Of a DNA stretch of 47,868 bases, positions 42,285 to 47,868 are shown piece after piece. The position numbers and the translations under genes were made by a program. Source of the DNA: an uncultured Nonlabens sp. GTDB taxonomy: Bacteria; Bacteroidota; Bacteroidia; Flavobacteriales; Flavobacteriaceae. A model generated the notes under the pieces. The model ran no database searches, had not been told where the DNA came from, and was given only the letters and a program-made list of their open reading frames with translations. The DNA is taken from positions 1-47,868 of the forward strand of contig NZ_CANLXZ010000024.1 in NCBI RefSeq assembly GCF_947495285.1, read 5' to 3'. Every line of letters begins with the position of its first letter. Positions within the stretch are counted from its first letter, which is position 1.

Positions 42285-42317
42285 AAAGGCTGCCCAGAAC
42301 AAATCTAGGCAGCCTTT
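42285..42317 (-). terminator. Terminator after pepD
   Basis: AAAGGCTGCC (42285-42294) pairs with GGCAGCCTTT (42308-42317); read leftward it is followed by TTTTTTG. Confidence 0.9.
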
Positions 42318-42345
42318 ATGTATTATTAGTGCTATACTAAGTAAA

Positions 42346-43803
42346 CTATGCTTTTGGAATCTCTTTTAAAATTTCTAAGAGGAACTTCCAGAATTTCTGA
42401 ACAGATTTAATCTCTACACGTTCATCTGGGCTGTGAGCTCCTCTTATGTTAGGACCGAATGAGATCATATCTAGACCGGGATAACGCTCTCCTAACAGGC
42501 CACATTCTAATCCTGCATGACAGGCTACCACTCTAGGCTCATGATTAAAGAGTTCGATATATTTTGCTTTTGCTATATCTAAAACCGCACTATTTGCATT
42601 AGGCTGCCAGCCTGGATAATGACCAGAAAGCTTAGTGGTCATTTGTGCTAGTTCCATTACAGCGACTATACTACTAGCTAGATCTTCCTTAGAACTATCT
42701 ACAGAAGATCTCGTAAGACAGGCTATCTGTAATTTAGAATCTTCTAAGGTTACACGCGCTAGATTATTAGAGGTTTCTACCAGTCCGTCTATATCTGGAC
42801 TCATGCGGTATACTCCATTATGAATTCCTAATAACGTATATACTAGAATACGGCTATCTTCTTGAGTTAGCACAGGTCCATTAGGTGCATCTTCAAAAGA
42901 AATGGCAATATTGGGTTCTAGAGATTTATACTCGTCTAGAATTGCTTTTTTACATGATTGATACGCATTAAGTATAGAGTTTAAGTCACTTTCTAAAAAG
43001 CTAACTACTACTACCGCTTCTCTAGGAATAGCGTTTCTTAAACTACCACCTTTCATAGATTGCAAATGGACCGCACCCTTCTTTTGCATCGCATCTAGAA
43101 GTCTAGTAATCATCTTATTTGCGTTACCTAAACCTTTTATAATGTCCATACCACTATGTCCACCATTAAGACCTTTTACCGTTATCTTTTTTGATAAATA
43201 AGAAGCATCTATATTACTAGTAGAATAACTCTTTGTTGCCGTAATATCTACACCACCTGCACAACCTATGTCTATCTCGTCATCTTCTTCTGTATCTAGG
43301 TTTAATAATATCTTAGAAACAAGAATATTTTGATCTAATTCTTTGGCTCCTGTCATACCTGTTTCTTCATCTATAGTAAACAACGCTTCTATTGCAGGGT
43401 GTGCAACATCGCTAGAAGAAAGGACTGCCATGATAGCAGCAACACCTATACCGTTATCTGCACCTAGTGTAGTACCGTGTGCTTTGATAATATCTCCATC
43501 TACAAACATGTCTATTCCTTGTGTTAAGAAATCAAAGTCTGTGTCGTTATTCTTTTGATGTACCATATCCAGGTGTGACTGCATGATGATACTCTTGCGA
43601 TCTTCCATTCCTGGAGTAGCGGCTTTTTTAATGATCACATTACCTATGGCATCTTCCATAACCATAAGGTCATGTTGCTTTGCAAAATCTATCATAAAAG
43701 CACGTACACGCTCTTCTTTCTTAGAAGGTCTCGGTACGGCATTTAAATCTGCAAAATGATTCCATAATACCTTTGGTTCTTGTTCTCTAACTTCTTTAGA
43801 CAT
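42346..43803 (-). CDS. pepD: Aminoacyl-histidine dipeptidase (M20C)
   Basis: 485 residues. Metal-binding and catalytic motifs: QSHLDMVHQKN near 76-86 (H and D), TLGADNGIGVAAI near 113-125, TIDEETGMTGA near 145-155 (catalytic Glu), CHAGLECGLLGERYPG near 430-445, and GAHSPDERVEIK near the C-terminus. Cytosolic dinuclear zinc peptidase that cleaves Xaa-His dipeptides. Complete and of usual length, with its own terminator. Confidence 0.94.
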   Translation of the reverse strand: MSKEVREQEPKVLWNHFADLNAVPRPSKKEERVRAFMIDFAKQHDLMVMEDAIGNVIIKKAATPGMEDRKSIIMQSHLDMVHQKNNDTDFDFLTQGIDMFVDGDIIKAHGTTLGADNGIGVAAIMAVLSSSDVAHPAIEALFTIDEETGMTGAKELDQNILVSKILLNLDTEEDDEIDIGCAGGVDITATKSYSTSNIDASYLSKKITVKGLNGGHSGMDIIKGLGNANKMITRLLDAMQKKGAVHLQSMKGGSLRNAIPREAVVVVSFLESDLNSILNAYQSCKKAILDEYKSLEPNIAISFEDAPNGPVLTQEDSRILVYTLLGIHNGVYRMSPDIDGLVETSNNLARVTLEDSKLQIACLTRSSVDSSKEDLASSIVAVMELAQMTTKLSGHYPGWQPNANSAVLDIAKAKYIELFNHEPRVVACHAGLECGLLGERYPGLDMISFGPNIRGAHSPDERVEIKSVQKFWKFLLEILKEIPKA

Positions 43804-43910
43804 AAAAATGTATGATTTTTTTTTGCAAATGTAAAGCTACTTATAAAATTGTTGCGCTAACTGTTTGCCAAATGATTGTTGATTTATAAATCACCAGTAG
43901 AATTAAAGAA

Positions 43911-44594
43911 TTACAAACTCTTAGTGGCTCTTAACATTTCTCTCTTTCCTGGCGGCCCTGGTAAACGTTCTACCTTAAAACCTACGGCTTGCATGTTGCG
44001 CCTTACCTGTCCTGCTGCACAATAAGTAGTGAGAACTCCATTACTTTTTAAAGCATTGTAGGCAGCTTTAAATATATCTACGGTCCATAATTCTGGTTGC
44101 GTACTAGGGCCGAAAGCGTCAAAATAAATCAAATCATAAGAGTCTTGATCTGCTATTTGCTCAAAGGTTTTTTGCTGCTTTATCAACAAAAAGTGATTAT
44201 TAATTTTATGAGTTTTTTCCCAGCCGCATTGATGTATGTGTTTATACATCGCTTCATGTCCTAGTAATTTACCATAGTCCATAACTAGTACTTCTTCTTC
44301 ATTAATAGGGTATGCCTCTACCGCCGTATACTCTACAGGTGTCTTAGAATCATGCAGTGCAGTTACCATAGCATTAAGACCTGTACCAAAACCATATTCT
44401 AAAATCTTAAGAGGATTTTGTTGAAAGTTACGCTTTCGCGAAAGCGAGACCTCTATAAAATGTTCTAGACCAGTATTTATAAAAACATGAAGCGCCTCCT
44501 GTAAGGCGCCATGTTTAGAATGATATTGTTCATTGAGATCGGGCATATGGATCGTTTTTGATCCATCATCTGTAATCATGATCTCACGTTTCAT
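43911..44594 (-). CDS. mnmD: tRNA 5-aminomethyl-2-thiouridine methyltransferase, stand-alone MnmD
   Basis: 227 residues. SAM-binding KILEYGFGTGLNAMVTALHD near 60-79, YDLIYFDAFGPSTQPELW near 143-160, and the family start YHSKHGALQEALHVFINTGL near 24-43. This is the methyltransferase half of MnmC without the oxidase half, the usual Bacteroidetes form; it completes mnm5s2U at tRNA wobble positions. Its ATG directly follows the DUF4920 gene stop. A CGCTTTCGCGAAAGCG palindrome at 44431 encodes SLSRKR in frame. Confidence 0.9.
   Translation of the reverse strand: MKREIMITDDGSKTIHMPDLNEQYHSKHGALQEALHVFINTGLEHFIEVSLSRKRNFQQNPLKILEYGFGTGLNAMVTALHDSKTPVEYTAVEAYPINEEEVLVMDYGKLLGHEAMYKHIHQCGWEKTHKINNHFLLIKQQKTFEQIADQDSYDLIYFDAFGPSTQPELWTVDIFKAAYNALKSNGVLTTYCAAGQVRRNMQAVGFKVERLPGPPGKREMLRATKSL
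44431..44446. repeat. Dispersed 16-bp palindrome CGCTTTCGCGAAAGCG
   Basis: Perfect copy inside mnmD, read in frame as part of VSLSRKRN, the same peptide as in the type IIG enzyme. Confidence 0.85.
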
Positions 44595-45149
44595 TTACTC
44601 TTCTGTATTTGTTAATTGTTCTACATCTGGATTATCAAATTTTTCAACAAGCGCTCCATCTGCTACAAAGCTTAAAGTAACTTCTTCTTTTACAATAGCT
44701 GCTATTTCTTCTTTAGATTTACCAGCATCCTGGGCATAGTGACGTAATTCTTCTACCGGTGTAACGTTCTTATAAGCCTTACCGCTCAAGATGACCTCTT
44801 TTCCTTTACCATTTTTAGGTAAAAAGAAACTATAATCTTTAAATTTTACGGTTGCCGCTTGATTTCCTACTGGTAATTTAATCCAGCATCCTTTTTTTAC
44901 ACATACGTCTGCTATCATACCTTTTACTTTTACGGCAGTGGTATCTCCTACAGTCATACCATCATAAATAGCTCTTAACTCCAGGGCATCGATTACGTCT
45001 TTATCGGTGATTTTTACTCCATAATCTAGATATGCCATCTCTTGTACTTGCTCGTCGTTTACAGCAGGTACTTCTTCTTCAACATCTTTTTGTTCTTTAC
45101 ACGCTACAAATAAAGACATTGTAAAAAAAACAATAAATAACTTTTTCAT
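44595..45149 (-). CDS. DUF4920 domain lipoprotein
   Basis: 184 residues. Lipoprotein signal MKKLFIVFFTMSLFVAC, with Cys17 the likely lipidated residue. Then an acidic linker and a DUF4920-type domain: YGVKITDKDVIDALELRAIY, VKGMIADVCVKKGCWIKLPV (paired cysteines), FKDYSFFLPKNGKGKEVILS. The Cys pair may bind metal. Its stop abuts mnmD, so the two genes form an operon. Confidence 0.85.
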   Translation of the reverse strand: MKKLFIVFFTMSLFVACKEQKDVEEEVPAVNDEQVQEMAYLDYGVKITDKDVIDALELRAIYDGMTVGDTTAVKVKGMIADVCVKKGCWIKLPVGNQAATVKFKDYSFFLPKNGKGKEVILSGKAYKNVTPVEELRHYAQDAGKSKEEIAAIVKEEVTLSFVADGALVEKFDNPDVEQLTNTEE

Positions 45150-45397
45150 GTAGTTATAGTTTTAACAGTTAGGTATCCATTATAATAACATATTTCATTT
45201 ACTATTTATAAAATAAAAAATGCAGGCGTTAAAATGGTTTCATTAATGGATTGCTTAAAATTATTATATCTAAGCAAATTATTAATAATGTATAGATATT
45301 AATATACAAATGTTTATAATTAGCGCAAATTTAAGAATTCATTGACATAATATCGATGCAGTATTAAAGTATATTTACAGAAATAATAAAAACCACC

Positions 45398-46459
45398 ATG
45401 ACAAATACTTACGAAATCGTTATAGATAAGGTAAAAAAATCTAAAATTGAAGCCATAGATTTTAGTAATTTAACCTTTGGAAAGACCTTCACAGACCACA
45501 TGCTGGAATGTACATGGCGCGATGGAGAATGGCATACGACAGTGATTAAACCTTATGGCCCTATTCAAGTAGACCCTAGTAGTAAAGTCTTTCATTATGG
45601 CCAGGCTATTTTTGAAGGTATGAAAGCCTTTAAAGATGTTGAAGGAGATGTATTTCTTTTTAGACCAGAAGATAACTGGATACGCTTTAATGAAAGCGCA
45701 AAAAGACTCGCAATGCCAGAGGTGCCTAAAGAAATATTCTTAGATGGTCTTAAACAGTTAGTTAACCTAGATAAAGAATGGGTAAGATATGGAGAGGGAC
45801 TTTCCTTGTATCTAAGACCGTTTATGATAGCTAGTGAAAATGGTGTTGCCGCTGCACCAGCAACAGAATATAAGTTCATGATTATTATGTCACCAGCATT
45901 TTCTTATTATAAAGGTGACGTGCGCGTTATGATAGCATCAGAATTTTCTAGAGCTGCTGACGGTGGTGTAGGATATGCTAAGGCTGCTGGTAACTATGCA
46001 GCAAGTTTTTACCCTAATAATCTTGCTCTAGAAAAAGGCTACCAACAAATTATATGGACAGACGCCGCCTCTCATGAATATCTAGAAGAAGCTGGTACGA
46101 TGAATATATTTGTTAGAATAGGTGATACATTACTTACTGCGCCTCATAACGACCGTATTCTTAATGGTGTAACACGTAGAAGTATCATGCAAATGGCAAA
46201 AGATCATGGTATTACCGTCGAAGAAAGAAGGGTATCTGTTAAAGAACTTACTGCAGCTGCTATAGATGGTAGCCTAAAAGAAATCTTTGGTACAGGAACA
46301 GCTGCTGTAATTGTACCTATAAAAGGTTACAAACATGAAGACTTTACATTTGAACTTCCTACTTTAGAGCATTCTTATGCGACTTTATTAATGGGTGCTT
46401 TAAAAGATATACAATATAATCGCGCTGCAGACAATCATGGATGGAGAGTAAAAATTTAA
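45398..46459 (+). CDS. ilvE: Branched-chain amino acid aminotransferase
   Basis: 353 residues, fold-type IV PLP enzyme. KVFHYGQAIFEGMKAFK near 64-80, LYLRPFMIASENGVAAAPA near 143, GYAKAAGNYAAS with the PLP-binding Lys near 194, and EYLEEAGTMNIFV near 230. The last step of valine, leucine and isoleucine synthesis and the first of their breakdown, with 2-oxoglutarate as partner. Complete; monocistronic with a terminator. Confidence 0.95.
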   Translation: MTNTYEIVIDKVKKSKIEAIDFSNLTFGKTFTDHMLECTWRDGEWHTTVIKPYGPIQVDPSSKVFHYGQAIFEGMKAFKDVEGDVFLFRPEDNWIRFNESAKRLAMPEVPKEIFLDGLKQLVNLDKEWVRYGEGLSLYLRPFMIASENGVAAAPATEYKFMIIMSPAFSYYKGDVRVMIASEFSRAADGGVGYAKAAGNYAASFYPNNLALEKGYQQIIWTDAASHEYLEEAGTMNIFVRIGDTLLTAPHNDRILNGVTRRSIMQMAKDHGITVEERRVSVKELTAAAIDGSLKEIFGTGTAAVIVPIKGYKHEDFTFELPTLEHSYATLLMGALKDIQYNRAADNHGWRVKI

Positions 46460-46477
46460 TATAGTAATTACACCTAT

Positions 46478-46512
46478 AAAAAACGCCCATTTTGATAAAA
46501 TGGGCGTTTTTT
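46478..46512. terminator. Bidirectional terminator after ilvE
   Basis: AAAAACGCCCATTTT-GAT-AAAATGGGCG followed by TTTTTT. It also faces the convergent gene ending at 46536. Confidence 0.9.
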
Positions 46513-46535
46513 GTAAATCACATAGTAATGTATAA

Positions 46536-47186
46536 TCAAGGAGCTGGTGGATTATCTTTTCTCCATTTTACCCATAAACTAAACATGGGATCTCGCACAG
46601 GGCCATCTGCCGTTCCATCATCTGCGATATCAGATACTATAACCTTAGCCCATATTCCAGCAGGAAAATCATCATCACGTTCTTGAAAGGGTAAAGCTAT
46701 TTCTCCATTCTGTAAAAATATGGATACAGAAAAAACTGGTCCAGCCGGATTTAACGGACTATAAATTTCTATCCCCATTTGTTTATTCAGTTCCCCACCA
46801 TTTGCACTTGCGGTAACACTCACCACCGTACCATCCATAGGTAACATGGGGCCACCTTCTTCTACGTCACCTACATATTCAAGAGGTTCATTATCTACGT
46901 TACCTAATAAGGCAAAAGTAAACATACTAGTCTCTATACTTAACCATTTATTTCTACCCTTATCATATCTATACAATATACCTTCTATTACCGCTAGTTG
47001 CCCATCAGTATCTCCATGAGGGACTGTTTGCGAGTTCATTGCTAACGTAGGAACCCCTGCCGTTTGTGAATTAATTACCACCTCTGCCTCTGGATCACCT
47101 AATATAACACCGTCTTGAGCACTTGAAAGCAGAGAAAGTGTAATACAACAACACGATAAAAGTATTTTTTTAATTTGAATCATCAT
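46536..47186 (-). CDS. Secreted protein of unknown function, coupled to its neighbour
   Basis: I chose ATG 47184-47186 (MMIQIKKILLSCCC), which overlaps the upstream stop (ATGA); the longer frame to 47204 adds six residues. 216 residues with signal peptide (to SSAQ near 22). Beta-rich body: DGQLAVIEGILYRYDKGRNK, then WLSIE, EPLEYVGDVEEGGPMLP, and final MFSLWVKWRKDNPPAP. It is clearly paralogous to the upstream protein (GQI-VV..LFVYDQ..GKWLS; FLEFVGDV; LLWLKWRK). Probably a cell-surface or T9SS-type envelope protein; function unknown. Confidence 0.7.
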   Translation of the reverse strand: MMIQIKKILLSCCCITLSLLSSAQDGVILGDPEAEVVINSQTAGVPTLAMNSQTVPHGDTDGQLAVIEGILYRYDKGRNKWLSIETSMFTFALLGNVDNEPLEYVGDVEEGGPMLPMDGTVVSVTASANGGELNKQMGIEIYSPLNPAGPVFSVSIFLQNGEIALPFQERDDDFPAGIWAKVIVSDIADDGTADGPVRDPMFSLWVKWRKDNPPAP

Positions 47187-47719
47187 TTTCTCCATTTTAA
47201 CCATAATAAAACCACCGTATCCTCAATATTACCTCCAGCATTTGCTACTCTTACTCGTACGGACTGTCCTTGATCCACATCTATGTTGTGCGTTCGGGAG
47301 ATAAAAAAGTTACTATTTGTAGATGTTCTAACTACTCCATCCACACTTATTCCTTCTGGACTTACGGTATCATTATTAGGCACGGGCGTATTATCAATAT
47401 AAATTTCTATATTTTTATCCCTAGGTGTGGGCGTAGGTAATGCCTTTACCGTAATGTATACAATGGTAGCATCATAAGGTAAAATAGCTCCATTACGTGT
47501 TACATCACCTACAAATTCTAAAAAACGCCCAGAACTATTGTTTTCATTTGCATAACTAAGTAATGTAGTTTGTGCGCTTAACCATTTACCTCTCGCTTGA
47601 TCATATACAAATAATTGATCATCAATTACCACTATCTGTCCTGTATGAGAACCCACTGGCGCTGATTGAGGTTGTATAAACAATGGAGGCAAATTAGGGG
47701 TGCTATTAATATGTAACAT
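47183..47719 (-). CDS. Secreted-type protein, N-terminus unresolved
   Basis: From ATG 47719 the protein has 178 residues without a signal peptide. The frame is open upstream to 47806 and encodes IVIVFIILFSLVYTQAQVGI, then NTDDPKA, an obvious signal peptide and mature start of a VGINT-type Bacteroidetes protein, but no ATG, GTG or TTG occurs before the TAG at 47807-47809. Either a rare start (ATT) is used or a base change removed the start. Body motifs match the downstream paralogue. It ends overlapping that gene (ATGA). Confidence 0.6.
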   Translation of the reverse strand: MLHINSTPNLPPLFIQPQSAPVGSHTGQIVVIDDQLFVYDQARGKWLSAQTTLLSYANENNSSGRFLEFVGDVTRNGAILPYDATIVYITVKALPTPTPRDKNIEIYIDNTPVPNNDTVSPEGISVDGVVRTSTNSNFFISRTHNIDVDQGQSVRVRVANAGGNIEDTVVLLWLKWRK

Positions 47720-47868
47720 CGCCTTAGGGTCATCTGTATTTATACCGACTTGAGCTTGAGTATAAACTAAGCTAAATAAAATAATAAATACTATAACAAT
47801 CCTGTCCTAAATAAATTTAAGACATATCAAACCTAACCATTTTACTGGTTTGATTAGCTGTTTTATTG

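Overview
The window looks like chromosomal DNA of a marine-type Bacteroidetes, family Flavobacteriaceae; a Nonlabens/Dokdonia-like genus is a guess. The evidence is low-GC DNA, one promoter of the Bacteroidetes type (TTTG, 19 bases, TAnnTTTG), typical core genes (PgpH-like HD phosphohydrolase, stand-alone MnmD, DUF4920 lipoprotein, PepD, IlvE) and the dispersed palindrome CGCTTTCGCGAAAGCG.

Region 1 (1 to about 13,100) is an accessory cassette zone. An alpha/beta hydrolase is followed by an ECF sigma gene with an in-frame TAA and a membrane-protein gene with a lost A, both probably dead. Next come units of one or two genes in the same orientation, separated by long imperfect palindromes. The first bases of several units (GTT...) are the reverse complement of their last bases (...AAC), the hallmark of integron gene cassettes, but no integron integrase is visible. 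The units carry a hypothetical gene, ParDE, a RloA/RloB (AbiL-like) pair, a VOC protein, a frameshifted membrane protein and two small hypotheticals. Three decayed IS110-family copies start at the same position in the same palindrome arm, and a group II intron 3' remnant sits at another unit boundary. Four exact 567-bp tandem copies of an Imm11/DUF1629-like immunity gene lie among them.

Region 2 (13,120 to 17,851) holds a 1103-residue type IIG restriction-modification enzyme, with REP-like repeats inside its coding sequence, then about 1.5 kb without genes that contains three tandem 266-bp repeats.

Region 3 (17,852 to 37,183) is a 19.3-kb element integrated in the 3' end of tRNA-Pro(UGG). 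A 26-bp copy of the tRNA end marks the far boundary, and an IntDOT-like tyrosine recombinase lies next to the intact tRNA. Its cargo, almost all on the minus strand, is a type III R-M system (mod, res), an ABC-3C-like system with a membrane peptide, a membrane-anchored nuclease fused to a WYL-like domain, small membrane proteins and a lipoprotein, plus a recombination/replication-like set (DUF3871, RecA-like ATPase, a small protein). Between these lie two adjacent genes, a polymerase-like protein and a GIY-YIG/NUMOD endonuclease, that are intact only if seven in-frame TGA codons are read as tryptophan. At least four of the seven fall at tryptophans expected from the family motifs. This is the most unusual signal in the window.

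Region 4 (37,159 to the end) is ordinary chromosome: tRNA-Pro, tRNA-Ser, an HD phosphohydrolase, thiolase, NlpC/P60 peptidase, PepD, MnmD, a DUF4920 lipoprotein, IlvE and two coupled secreted-type proteins.
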